Below, piece after piece: positions 16,274-24,982 of a DNA stretch of 64,000 bases. The DNA is from Sedimentibacter sp. MB35-C1. Its GTDB lineage: Bacteria; Bacillota; Clostridia; Tissierellales; Sedimentibacteraceae. Both the position numbers and the translations under genes were made by a program. Positions within the stretch are counted from its first letter, which is position 1. Every line of letters starts with the position of its first letter. The notes under the pieces were generated by a model. That model was not told the DNA's origin, did not search any database, and was given only the letters and a program-made list of their open reading frames with translations. The stretch spans positions 2,976,001 through 3,040,000 of the forward strand of contig NZ_CP133188.1 of NCBI RefSeq assembly GCF_030913635.1, read 5' to 3'.

Positions 16274-17137
16274 TTAAAGCCGATCGTTTCCCATGGGTAT
16301 AAAGTTGCTGCTGTTTCTAAATTTCTTTAACCTCTCAATCAGTGCATCCTTATCTTTATTAAGAACTCCAGCCTGATTGACATAGTTTGAAACATGATTT
16401 GCTCTGAATATACAGTTATCCAGTTCCATATTTTCAAGCATCATAATATTTTCATCCAGTATCTGCAACGGTGTAAGCAGATGGAATTTCCCCTGCCGTA
16501 TGTCTTCAGCCAGATCTGAGTCTTCTTCAACAACAAGCCTCAAAAGCGAGAAATAATTAGGGTTAATTGCCGATATTACCTTAGCGGAATCCAACGCATG
16601 CTCTTTCATATGTTCTGTTCCTCCAAGCCCTGAAATAATCATGCATGAAAATTTAAATCCTGCCTTCATTGCTTTTTGTCCCGCTTCTATCATCTGCTTC
16701 TGACTTACACCCTTTTGCATTATTGTTAAAACTCTGTCAGATCCGCTTTCAACACCCATATATAGGAGCTCCAAGCCTGCTTCGCGTATCAGCTTTAGCT
16801 CTTCGTCTGTTTTACGTATTAAATCAAGCGGTCCAGAATACGAGCTTATCCTTTGAGCATACGGGAATTCTCTTTTTATATATTCTAAAAGTTTAATAAG
16901 TTCCTCAGTTTTTAAACACAGCACATTTCCGTCAGCAAGAAATATTCTTTCAGGTTCATGGTAATAAGATTTGAGAGCAGCAATATGCTCTGTAATCTCT
17001 TGCCACGACTTCAATCTAAACTGCTTGTGCTTATACATATAGCAAAACCTGCACTTATTATGCGAACATCCTTCCGTAATTTGTATTATAAGACTCCTCG
17101 CCTCACTTGGCGGTCTGAATAAAGGCATTGAATACAT
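16274..17137 (-). CDS. Radical SAM protein
   Basis: A 287-residue radical SAM enzyme. The cluster site is EGCSHNKCRFCYMYK, the CX4CX2C spacing of the group often written as GCxWNxCxFC, and GVESGSDRVL is the SAM-binding GxES-like strand. The substrate is unknown; these proteins are annotated only as radical SAM domain proteins, distantly Elp3/HemN-like. I chose the ATG at 17137 (MYSMPLFRPP) since AGGAG lies seven bases upstream; a TTG at 17176 would overlap murA. The gene starts ten bases after murA on the same strand and ends at a strong terminator, so it is the second gene of a murA transcript. Confidence 0.85.
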   Translation of the reverse strand: MYSMPLFRPPSEARSLIIQITEGCSHNKCRFCYMYKHKQFRLKSWQEITEHIAALKSYYHEPERIFLADGNVLCLKTEELIKLLEYIKREFPYAQRISSYSGPLDLIRKTDEELKLIREAGLELLYMGVESGSDRVLTIMQKGVSQKQMIEAGQKAMKAGFKFSCMIISGLGGTEHMKEHALDSAKVISAINPNYFSLLRLVVEEDSDLAEDIRQGKFHLLTPLQILDENIMMLENMELDNCIFRANHVSNYVNQAGVLNKDKDALIERLKKFRNSSNFIPMGNDRL

Positions 17138-17147
17138 TTCCTCACTC

Positions 17148-18401
17148 CTATTTCTCATATCTAATAGCTGCTCCAATGTTTTGAAGTTTTTCCACTATAT
17201 TTGAATATCCTCTTTTGATATGATATATTTCTGTAATTTCAGTTTCTCCATCAGCAATAAGCCCTGCTATTATAAGTGCGGCTCCAGCCCTCAAATCCGT
17301 AGCTTTGACCTTTGCTCCGCTAAGCATGCTTCTGCCTTTTAGTATTGCGCTGCTCCCCTCTATTTTAACATCCATACCCATCCTTGAAAGTTCATTGGCA
17401 TGCATAAACCTATTTTCAAAGATTGTTTCATGCACTATGCTTGTACCATCAGCCATTGAGAGCATAACCATGAACTGAGCCTGCATATCAGTCGGAAATC
17501 CCGGATAAGGAAGGGTTTTTATATCAACAGGCTTAATGTTTCTATCAGAAATCACTCTTATTTTGTCATCAAATTCCACAACCTTCACGCCAGCTTCCCT
17601 AAGCTTTGCAATAACCGGTTGCAGATGGCTTGGGACAACATTTTCTACTGTTACATCCCCTCCTGCTGATGCAGCCGCAAGCATATATGTTCCGGCTTCG
17701 ATTCTGTCAGGAATAACGGTATGCTCCGTCTTATGTAACTTCTTCACACCCTTAATTCGTATTGTCTTTGTTCCTGCACCAATTATATTGCCGCCCATAC
17801 TGTTTATAAAATTTGCTAAATCTACTATTTCTGGTTCTTCAGCAGCATTCTCAAGCACAGTTTCACCTTCTGCCAGTGTTGCAGCCATTATAATATTCTC
17901 AGTAGCCCCTACACTTGGAAAATCTAAATATATATCATTTCCAACCAATTTTTCTGCTGTTGCATGCACATATCCGCTTTCTGATCTAACTTCAGCACCA
18001 ATGTGTTTAAATCCCTTTAGATGCAAATCAATCGGTCTTGTTCCTATTGCGCATCCTCCGGGCATGTATACCTTTGCGTTCTGGCATCTTGCCAAAAGCG
18101 GACCCATAACAAGAAAAGAAGCCCTCATTTTAGTAATCAGTTCATAGGGCGCTTCACACGTCTTTATATTTTCTGCCGAAACCTTCAGCGTACTTTCTCC
18201 GAGCTCTTCTATTTTAGCTCCCAGTTCCTCGAGGAGCATACACATTATTTTAACATCCTCAAGGTTAGGAATGTCATGAATTATACAATCTTCCTGTGAT
18301 AATAACGTTGCCGCCAAAATCGGCAAAATCGAATTTTTTGAACCATCCACTCTTATATTACCATTAAGCCCAAGGCTTTTTTTTACCAATATTCGTTCCA
18401 T
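17148..18401 (-). CDS. murA: UDP-N-acetylglucosamine 1-carboxyvinyltransferase
   Basis: A 417-residue MurA, which transfers enolpyruvate from PEP to UDP-GlcNAc in the first committed step of peptidoglycan synthesis. It has the substrate-binding NSILPILAATLLS, the active Cys in the loop MPGGCAIGTRPIDLHLKG (about residue 117, so it should be fosfomycin-sensitive in principle), and GFPTDMQAQFM with the Asp base. Low-GC bacteria often have two copies (murA, murZ); which this is cannot be told. The start at 18401 follows AAGGAG. The 195 bases upstream are AT-rich spacer with no feature that I can name. Confidence 0.95.
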   Translation of the reverse strand: MERILVKKSLGLNGNIRVDGSKNSILPILAATLLSQEDCIIHDIPNLEDVKIMCMLLEELGAKIEELGESTLKVSAENIKTCEAPYELITKMRASFLVMGPLLARCQNAKVYMPGGCAIGTRPIDLHLKGFKHIGAEVRSESGYVHATAEKLVGNDIYLDFPSVGATENIIMAATLAEGETVLENAAEEPEIVDLANFINSMGGNIIGAGTKTIRIKGVKKLHKTEHTVIPDRIEAGTYMLAAASAGGDVTVENVVPSHLQPVIAKLREAGVKVVEFDDKIRVISDRNIKPVDIKTLPYPGFPTDMQAQFMVMLSMADGTSIVHETIFENRFMHANELSRMGMDVKIEGSSAILKGRSMLSGAKVKATDLRAGAALIIAGLIADGETEITEIYHIKRGYSNIVEKLQNIGAAIRYEK

Positions 18402-18596
18402 TTTTCTCCTTAAAACCTGAATTATATAATGAAAATCAATTATTTTTCAATAATTAATAAAGTAATCAAATTGACTTGTTCATAATATCATTAATTCAAA
18501 AATATTTCAATTGAAAAATATTTAACTTTATTTTAAAAATAACTTCATATTTATTAACAGAGCAAAACATTAAAACAAATAGCAGCGTATGCTAAT

Positions 18597-19511
18597 TTAT
18601 TTTTTAAATTTAATTGTTTTATTAAGACTATCTACCTCACACATTGTACCTAATGGTATCGTAGACGTAGGAATGCAATGCCCGCATTTTATGTTGTACA
18701 TAACAGGTTTGCTAAGTCCTTCAAAGAATTCTTTCATCAAATCATCGATTCCATAGGAAGGATCACGATGATTTTTACACTCTAAAAAATCACCTATAAT
18801 AATTGCAGCAGCATCGTTTATTTTATTTGAAAATTTTAATTGATACAGCATTCTGTCAACCTTTGTGATATTTTCATGTATATCTTCAAAAAACAGAACT
18901 TTATCTTTTGTGTCTATCTCATATGGGGTTCCGATCATAGATGTTAATAAAGAAAGATTTCCTCCAACAATAGTTCCTTCAGCCGTCCCGTCACATATAA
19001 CTCTGAAATCCTGACCTTCCGGATTCTTCAAATAAAGCTCATCTCCCATATTAATTGCATTTTTGAAGCTTTCCCTTGAAAAGTCGTCAAAATCGTTAAT
19101 CATATTTGACTTTACCATTGGGCCATGAAATGTCACCATATCTGCCTTTTGGTTGAAATATACATTTAAATTGGTAACGTCGCTGTATCCTACGAATATT
19201 TTTGGATTGTTCTTCACTATATTTAAATCAATCTTATCAATAACATGGCTGCTGGTATCTCCACCTCTGATACAAAATATGGCCTTTACTTCCTTGTCCG
19301 AGAACATTTCGTTTATATCACGAGCTCTTTCCTCTCCTGTTCCTGCCTTATAACCGTGAAGGCTTTTATATGTGGACCTGCCCATTCTTACCTTGTATCC
19401 CATATTCTCCAAGAATTTTCTACTGTGATCCGCCTCTTGTTGTGTGACAGGAGAAGACGGGGCAACGATTGCAACTTTGTCTCCTTTTTTTAATTTTTCT
19501 GGAAATATCAT
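18597..19511 (-). CDS. LD-carboxypeptidase (LdcA/MccF family, S66)
   Basis: A 304-residue serine peptidase of family S66. It begins with KLKKGDKVAIVAPSSPV, has CIRGGDTSSHVID at the oxyanion side, the nucleophile Ser in FVGYSDVTNLN, a Glu in FFEDIHENITKVDR and the His in HCIPTSTIPLG near the C-terminus. Family members cut the L,D-peptide bond of peptidoglycan tetrapeptides in recycling (LdcA) or remove microcin C-like nucleotide peptides (MccF). Lack of a signal peptide fits a cytoplasmic recycling role. It is transcribed alone, away from the small ORF at 19762. The start at 19511 is behind TAGGAG. Confidence 0.9.
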   Translation of the reverse strand: MIFPEKLKKGDKVAIVAPSSPVTQQEADHSRKFLENMGYKVRMGRSTYKSLHGYKAGTGEERARDINEMFSDKEVKAIFCIRGGDTSSHVIDKIDLNIVKNNPKIFVGYSDVTNLNVYFNQKADMVTFHGPMVKSNMINDFDDFSRESFKNAINMGDELYLKNPEGQDFRVICDGTAEGTIVGGNLSLLTSMIGTPYEIDTKDKVLFFEDIHENITKVDRMLYQLKFSNKINDAAAIIIGDFLECKNHRDPSYGIDDLMKEFFEGLSKPVMYNIKCGHCIPTSTIPLGTMCEVDSLNKTIKFKK

Positions 19512-19761
19512 ATTTAACTCCTAATTTTTTTATGATTATTTTATTATATGCTTAAATTATCCAAACATTATATTTGTTACAGCAACTGCAGTTAACAGTT
19601 CAAAAGCAGATAAATTAATTCCATAAAAACCAGTAGATTTATTTATTACATTATTATAGCACTTTTTGCAAATTTTTCAATATAAACTCAATTACATCGA
19701 GACTCAAATGTAAAAAATGGCTTATCGTTTGATTTTTTTCAATAAAAAAAGAAAAAAGCGT

Positions 19762-19854
19762 ATGATTAAAATAAAGGGGGACGTTATATTTAAAAGTTAC
19801 ACGCTCTTTTCTTTTGTTTTATTATTGGCAGTATTCATTTTATTATTCACTTAA
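19762..19854 (+). CDS. Possible 30-residue single-pass membrane peptide
   Basis: In the 400-base gap between convergent and divergent neighbours, ATG 19762 opens 30 codons that begin MIKIKGDVIFKSYTLFS and then run as one hydrophobic helix to the stop at 19852. The GD plus hydrophobic pattern faintly resembles small DUF4083-like Bacillus proteins. There is no good ribosome site before the ATG; AAAGGGGG lies inside the ORF. An 11-bp inverted repeat, GAAAAAAGCGT with ACGCTCTTTTC, brackets its first half. Not recognised with confidence. The rest of the gap (19512-19750 and 19855-19911) is AT-rich with nothing else that I can name. Confidence 0.35.
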   Translation: MIKIKGDVIFKSYTLFSFVLLLAVFILLFT

Positions 19855-19911
19855 TTTTTAAATTTTTCTTCATTAATTTTAAGTATTATAAACATAAGTA
19901 TCATTACAAAT

Positions 19912-22011
19912 TCATTCGAATTTTGAAAGTCTTATTTCCGCTTTAAATAAATCTCCATCAATAATTATATTCAAAACTCCATTCTGAATTTCCATAAGAC
20001 TTTTTGCTATGGCAAGACCAAGCCCGCTGCCCTCAGAGCTTCGTGATTCATCTCCTCTTTTAAATCTCTCTAATAGCTCATCTGCAGGTATATTCAACTC
20101 ATGTGCAGAAATATTCTTAAAACTGACAATAACTTCTTTATACTTTTCAAAAATATCTATATATACTCTGGAATTTTTTAAAGCATACTTAAATATGTTT
20201 GACAGAAGGTTTTCTGTTACACGGCTCAACAGCCTTCCGTCAGCTCTGGCATAAATTCTGTCATTCTCAGTACTGACTTTTAGCATGAGCCCTGATTCTT
20301 GAACCTTTTCATCTAATTCACCTAATATTTGAGAAATTAAAGCATTAACGTTCACTCGTGAAAAATTCGGTTCAATACTTCCGCTTGTTGCCTTAGCCGC
20401 CTCAAATAAATCCTCTGTCAATGTTTTAAGTCTGTTTGACTTTCGATCCAACACATCAAGGTATTTAGGTGCATTAGCAGATGTAAGGCCTTCTCTTTTC
20501 AAAAGATCTACGTATGATATAATTGATGTAAGCGGCGTTTTAATGTCGTGGGACACGTTTGTAATCAATTCAGTTTTAAGTCTCTCACTTTTAACCTCAT
20601 TTTGAACGGCTGCTTTCAGTCCGCTCGTCATATCATTAACATCTTTCGCCATCAATCCAAACTCACCAGGTCCGTCCAGCTTTATTTTATAATCATAATT
20701 TCCGGTCTTCGCTACCTTAAGTCCTTCTTGTACAGTCTGGAACTTTCTTACCTTTGTATACACATAGTAAACTGTGCCTGCTGATAAAGGAATTAGTAAT
20801 ACCGGTGCTTTTGAAGAGTAATATGAAGTACCAATTAAAATAATAACTGCAGCCATTGATTTAATCATAAGCGGTCCGCCTGATGCAATCTTTACAAACA
20901 TTCTTGCTGTATATAAAAACACCAAGTATATGAAAGAATGTTTAACCACTGTTCCACTCTTAATGTGCCTTACAATTGAATAAAACATCATTAAAAACAA
21001 CGATGATAATACAGCCGTAGACAGCAGCATGACAAATTTCATGATATTTTCACTTGTATACCTCAAATCTAATACGGCATAAAACTGAGTAAATCCAAGT
21101 GTGACTATTCCCACAATTAAAATAAGACTTATATCTGAATAAATCCGGTCAATAAATTGCATATGAACTTCTTCGTCACCTGTTACTCTGCCTGCAACCA
21201 CCGTCAAATAAACAAAGCACATCAGGACTATGATTACCGATAAAGCTATAACAAAAGAATTTTTTATAAGAATAATTCTATCTTTATTCCACTGCTCAAC
21301 CCTTTTCAAAAGTCCTTCCTCAGTAATAGCGGCATAAATTGAAATTTTATTTGTACCGTCCTCTATATCTTCCAGCGTATCAATCAGCGAAGCTGAATAG
21401 CTGCTGTATCCGTTTTCCGGGTAGAGAACTACTCCTTTTTCGTCTACAAGAATATATACATTTTGTAGTTTATAGTAATCTCTGCCCGGGTTATTTGTAT
21501 TTGTTACTTCTCTTTTTCCGTCAGCAGCATAATAAATTAACCCTCCATACTCATCGAGATTTTCCATAATTTGCTCATAAGTAGTTAAATCAGATTTCAT
21601 TATGGAAGTTTTAATATCTTCTATGGCTTCTCTTTTTTCAGCCCAGAAAATATCTCTTGCCTCACCGCTGTCATCCAAACCCTTCTCAGCAATAAAATTA
21701 TTGTAAAGATTTTTAAGCTGCCAGCTATCTTCAATATCAAGTTTATTTACTGTACCTCCGCTCAGTATATAATCCTTGCTTTTATAAACTCTGAGCACAT
21801 ATTCTAGTCGATTTGCCACATAGCGAAGTTCATTGCTTAAGGTGTTGCTTTTCATATAGTTTTTGACTGTAATACTTTCATAATTTTTCACATTCTCATA
21901 TACTGTCAAAGCTGATGCTGCTCCAATCAACAAGAATACGACAAGCAGTATGAAGGCCAAAATTTTGCTTAAAGCTTTTCTGCTATATGTCTTCCACTTT
22001 GTAACCAACAC
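19912..22011 (-). CDS. Multi-pass sensor histidine kinase
   Basis: A 699-residue kinase. An N-terminal membrane helix (about 15-37) is followed by an extracellular region of about 210 residues, then several membrane helices from about 250 to 420. A HAMP-like stretch leads to the phosphoacceptor His in NVSHDIKTPLTSIISYV, and then the ATPase domain with N box NLLSNIFKYA and G box EGSGLGLAIAKSL. It should phosphorylate the regulator encoded just upstream. The reading frame starts inside the regulator gene (29-base overlap, GTG 22011), so translation is coupled. The cluster of helices between the outer region and the HAMP is more than usual and may be part of the sensor. Signal unknown; there is no transporter gene next to it. 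Confidence 0.92.
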   Translation of the reverse strand: MLVTKWKTYSRKALSKILAFILLVVFLLIGAASALTVYENVKNYESITVKNYMKSNTLSNELRYVANRLEYVLRVYKSKDYILSGGTVNKLDIEDSWQLKNLYNNFIAEKGLDDSGEARDIFWAEKREAIEDIKTSIMKSDLTTYEQIMENLDEYGGLIYYAADGKREVTNTNNPGRDYYKLQNVYILVDEKGVVLYPENGYSSYSASLIDTLEDIEDGTNKISIYAAITEEGLLKRVEQWNKDRIILIKNSFVIALSVIIVLMCFVYLTVVAGRVTGDEEVHMQFIDRIYSDISLILIVGIVTLGFTQFYAVLDLRYTSENIMKFVMLLSTAVLSSLFLMMFYSIVRHIKSGTVVKHSFIYLVFLYTARMFVKIASGGPLMIKSMAAVIILIGTSYYSSKAPVLLIPLSAGTVYYVYTKVRKFQTVQEGLKVAKTGNYDYKIKLDGPGEFGLMAKDVNDMTSGLKAAVQNEVKSERLKTELITNVSHDIKTPLTSIISYVDLLKREGLTSANAPKYLDVLDRKSNRLKTLTEDLFEAAKATSGSIEPNFSRVNVNALISQILGELDEKVQESGLMLKVSTENDRIYARADGRLLSRVTENLLSNIFKYALKNSRVYIDIFEKYKEVIVSFKNISAHELNIPADELLERFKRGDESRSSEGSGLGLAIAKSLMEIQNGVLNIIIDGDLFKAEIRLSKFE

Positions 22012-22675
22012 CCCACACCACCTTCAGGTATTTTGGATTCTTAGGATCAATTTCAATTTTTTCCCTTATTCTTCTTATGTGAACAGCTACTGTATTTTCG
22101 GGATTAAATGACGGTTCGTTCCATACCGCTTCATAAATATCGTCAATAGAAAAAACCCTTCCTTTGTTCTTGGTTAAGAACAGAAGAATTTTGTATTCAA
22201 CCGGCGTCAGTTTAACTAATTCTCCATCGATTATAACTTCTTTTCTTTCGTCATCTATAACAAGGTTTCCGGTTTTATAAAAGTTACTTTTCTCACTGTC
22301 TATAGCTCCGCCCAGCGCGGTGTACCTTCTAAGCTGCGACTTAACTCTTGCAATCAGCTCCAAAGGATTAAACGGCTTAGTTATATAATCATCCGCTCCC
22401 ATATTCAGACCGAGAATAATGTCTGTTTCTTCAGATTTTGCAGACAGCATTATTACGGGAATGTTTTTTATTTCCCTGATTTTGGTAGTTGCCTTTATTC
22501 CGTCCATTTCAGGCATCATTATATCCATTATTATTAAGTGAATGTCATTGTCTTCAACTGTCTTTATTGCCTGAAGACCAGAATAGCACTTCAATATATT
22601 ATAACCTTCATTTTTTAAATATATTTCTATGGCCTCAACAATTTCTTTATCATCATCGCATACTAATATGTTCAT
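21983..22675 (-). CDS. OmpR-family response regulator
   Basis: A 230-residue two-domain regulator. The receiver has the acidic pair in ILVCDDDKEI, the phosphoacceptor Asp in LIIMDIMMPEMDG, and the Lys in DDYITKPFNPLEL. The winged-helix DNA-binding domain runs from about 130 and holds LTPVEYKILLFL and AVHIRRIREKI. It is the first gene of a two-gene unit with the kinase that overlaps its 3' end. Targets are not visible. The start at 22675 has AAGGAGGACATT before it. Confidence 0.95.
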   Translation of the reverse strand: MNILVCDDDKEIVEAIEIYLKNEGYNILKCYSGLQAIKTVEDNDIHLIIMDIMMPEMDGIKATTKIREIKNIPVIMLSAKSEETDIILGLNMGADDYITKPFNPLELIARVKSQLRRYTALGGAIDSEKSNFYKTGNLVIDDERKEVIIDGELVKLTPVEYKILLFLTKNKGRVFSIDDIYEAVWNEPSFNPENTVAVHIRRIREKIEIDPKNPKYLKVVWGVGYKVEDI

Positions 22676-22744
22676 AATGTCCTCCTTGGTTGATAATACA
22701 TTATAACATTATTTATAATAAATCAACAAAAAAATGTACTGTGT

Positions 22745-22780
22745 CAAAAAAACCATTAAGGCTGCTGAAAAAGCAGCCTT
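22745..22780 (-). terminator. Intrinsic terminator after DUF3221 gene
   Basis: Minus strand: AAGGCTGCT, short loop, AGCAGCCTTAATGG then TTTTTTTG. It ends the transcript of 22810-24719 before the two-component genes. Confidence 0.88.
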
Positions 22781-22809
22781 GCGTTGTTCTTAAGTAGTAA
22801 ACACCTGTT

Positions 22810-23154
22810 TTATTCAGCAAATTCCACTCTATAAGCATTTATCTGAGCCGGATAACTTTCCATAATTTCACCGCCATAGGTTATTTTTACCTTGCTTCCT
22901 ACGACAAATTCGGATAAATCATCTAGCACAGCACCATCTATAGCTACCCTTACAACTATTTTATCACTTGAGTTTAATTCACTTTGTCCTTCATCAGGTT
23001 GAACCATGATTGATGTCCTTTTATTTTCCAGGACTGTTGCCGTAAAATAGTTCTCTACATCAGCAACTTCTCTGCCCTTTAAATTGTTTACAATTATTAC
23101 AGCAATTAATGCCAAAAGCAGAACCGTTATTATAATAATTAACTTCTTATTCAT
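22810..23154 (-). CDS. DUF3221 (YobA-like) membrane-anchored protein
   Basis: A 114-residue protein with an N-terminal membrane helix (about residues 4-24, MNKKLIIIITVLLLALIAV) and a small beta-rich domain outside. Segments TATVLENKRTSIMVQP, SSDKIVVRVA and KVKITYGGEIMESYPAQIN match the DUF3221/YobA OB-like pattern. Function unknown. The ATG at 23154 follows AAAGGAGGTAATTAT; a longer frame to 23202 has no ribosome site. It lies 47 bases after the HTH gene on the same strand and before a terminator, so the pair seems to be one operon. Confidence 0.8.
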   Translation of the reverse strand: MNKKLIIIITVLLLALIAVIIVNNLKGREVADVENYFTATVLENKRTSIMVQPDEGQSELNSSDKIVVRVAIDGAVLDDLSEFVVGSKVKITYGGEIMESYPAQINAYRVEFAE

Positions 23155-23201
23155 ATAATTACCTCCTTTTATATCAGACGTAATATATTTTAAAAAGTTC
23201 A

Positions 23202-24719
23202 TTATACCGATTCTGCTACCATAAATAATTTGTCGGCCAGTTTTTCCAGATAAAGAATTACTTCTTTCTTATCTTTTATCTGGGCATCATCCGAGAGTCT
23301 GCTCAGATAGTCCCAAAACGCGGCGGACATATTAGGTTCATTTATTGCAAATGCTGAACTTGGCGGACCCGACTTTGAGACGATTATGCCCCTGTCCTCT
23401 TTCCCGTAAAGAAAAATATCATCTTTTCTGCCTCTATTCAGCAAAACATTATAATTCTTATATTTTTTTAGATTGTATATGAGACTTTCAATATGTTCTG
23501 AAAATTGTTCCTTTGTATAATATAGTTCTCTTCCGAAAATCATATCTGAATAAGGAAGAGTAACCGTTCCTTCAAATATCTTTTCAATTGAAGGTATAGA
23601 AAGTATTTCAGTTATATTTGCATCATTGATGATATTTTCGAAACTTTCTTTACTTTTGTTATAAATTTTTACAAATAAATTATTTTTTGTCAAATTCATA
23701 ATTTCTTCCGCCATGCTACATGGCATTGTCATAATGAAAGGCACCTGCCCTGTAATAATACACGTGCATTTCTCTTTTTCTATTTCTTCAAATAAATTCC
23801 AAAATTTATTGTAGTTAACCGTATTAAAAATTTTCATTAGAGGTCTGCACAATGTGTAATAATTGTTATATTCTATTGTAAGTGAATTTACTGCAACTTT
23901 ATCGGTAACGAAAAAATTCACCATGTCCTGAAACTTATCCTGAACTGATGTTGAAACAACAGCTGCGGTTTTAGGAGCTATAAAAAGCGTACGCTTGAAG
24001 ACCCCGTCTCTGATTCTTGGATAATAATAAGGTTCAATAGCCCCTCCTATATATACTGGAAGCCATTTAGCCAATGCCTCAAGCATTTCGTTTATATCTC
24101 TGTTTATAGTATGAATTATCTTAATTCTATTTCCCTTTGACAGAACTCTTTTCAGCATTTCTGCCCACATAATTGAAAATTTTCTGTCTCCGTAAAGCCA
24201 TGACAACTCTTCGTCGCTAAAAAGCAGCAAAGTCTGAGGTTTTTCGGCATCTGCAACCATAGAAAGGAAGCGTACTACAGCCTCTCTTTTTCCCTCCAAG
24301 CCGTAATAATATTCCTTGTCAATATAATTTTCACTGTCTGCACCTTCTCCGTGTACCATTGCATCATTTCTGGTTGTTCCCGCAGTAAAACTGTTAAGAA
24401 TTTTCTCCACAGACGGCTCGCTTATTTCCTTCTCCTCCATCAACCATTCGCAAATCATCCGTGCAGCCATATTATAATCATTCGGAAAATAATCATACGA
24501 ATTAATTGCCTCAAGTATCATATTTTTTTGATATTCTTCTTTAATTTGTCGTGCGAAATATTCTGACATTGGCAATAAATAGTTCTGTTTTTTGGGAAGC
24601 TTTCTCTCCCCTCTTCTAAGCCGGCTGACATGTGATGCATCAAGAGATACGTTATGCGCAATAGTGCTGTTTGACGTATTTGTTATATTCATCAGGAAAT
24701 TAAGCTTGTAGGAAAACAT
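23202..24719 (-). CDS. Large XRE-type helix-turn-helix protein of unknown function
   Basis: A 505-residue protein. The N-terminus is an XRE-like HTH (SNSTIAHNVSLDASHVSRLR, then RGERKLPKK), with the second helix well marked. The remaining 420 residues show no motif that I know; they include FSDEELSWLYGDRKFSIMWAE and look like a mixed alpha/beta ligand or effector region. I saw no membrane segment. The ATG at 24719 was chosen because GAGGTGAT lies at ordinary spacing; two earlier in-frame ATGs are less well placed. The promoter at 24738-24766 gives an extremely short leader. The DUF3221 gene follows, so it may be a regulator of a surface response, but this is inference. Confidence 0.7.
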   Translation of the reverse strand: MFSYKLNFLMNITNTSNSTIAHNVSLDASHVSRLRRGERKLPKKQNYLLPMSEYFARQIKEEYQKNMILEAINSYDYFPNDYNMAARMICEWLMEEKEISEPSVEKILNSFTAGTTRNDAMVHGEGADSENYIDKEYYYGLEGKREAVVRFLSMVADAEKPQTLLLFSDEELSWLYGDRKFSIMWAEMLKRVLSKGNRIKIIHTINRDINEMLEALAKWLPVYIGGAIEPYYYPRIRDGVFKRTLFIAPKTAAVVSTSVQDKFQDMVNFFVTDKVAVNSLTIEYNNYYTLCRPLMKIFNTVNYNKFWNLFEEIEKEKCTCIITGQVPFIMTMPCSMAEEIMNLTKNNLFVKIYNKSKESFENIINDANITEILSIPSIEKIFEGTVTLPYSDMIFGRELYYTKEQFSEHIESLIYNLKKYKNYNVLLNRGRKDDIFLYGKEDRGIIVSKSGPPSSAFAINEPNMSAAFWDYLSRLSDDAQIKDKKEVILYLEKLADKLFMVAESV

Positions 24720-24737
24720 TATCATCACCTCAGTAAT

Positions 24738-24766
24738 ATTGTACTCCATATGACAACATACGTCAA
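24738..24766 (-). promoter_or_regulatory. Promoter of the HTH gene
   Basis: Minus strand: TTGACG (24766-24761), 17-base spacer, TACAAT (24743-24738). A start near 24731 would leave only about 12 bases before ATG 24719, just enough for the ribosome site. Confidence 0.7.
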
Positions 24767-24944
24767 CAAAATTGACACATATTATATACGCCTGAAAGAC
24801 GAGAACGGTAATTACTATGATGACGGTACGATATATTTAGACTGCTACGATCCATACTTGCATCTTGAATCGAACGGTATGCCTCAAGATGTATGCACAA
24901 ATATTTCATCTCTGCCATTTGACATGACTTTGAGTGGTGCAGAC

Positions 24945-24982
24945 GGAAATGGGCTTGCACCGATTGATGCAAGCCCATTTCC
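24945..24982 (-). terminator. Hairpin at end of GH26-like gene
   Basis: A perfect 15-bp stem, GGAAATGGGCTTGCA with TGCAAGCCCATTTCC and an eight-base loop, begins at the stop codon of the gene at 24982-26502. There is no U run on either side, so it may be a terminator without a tract, or an RNA 3' stabiliser. Confidence 0.5.

Noticed and set aside
17536-18147. 203-codon ORF antisense to murA
   Set aside because: Ser/Pro/Ile-rich translation typical of the reverse of a coding frame; murA is certain.
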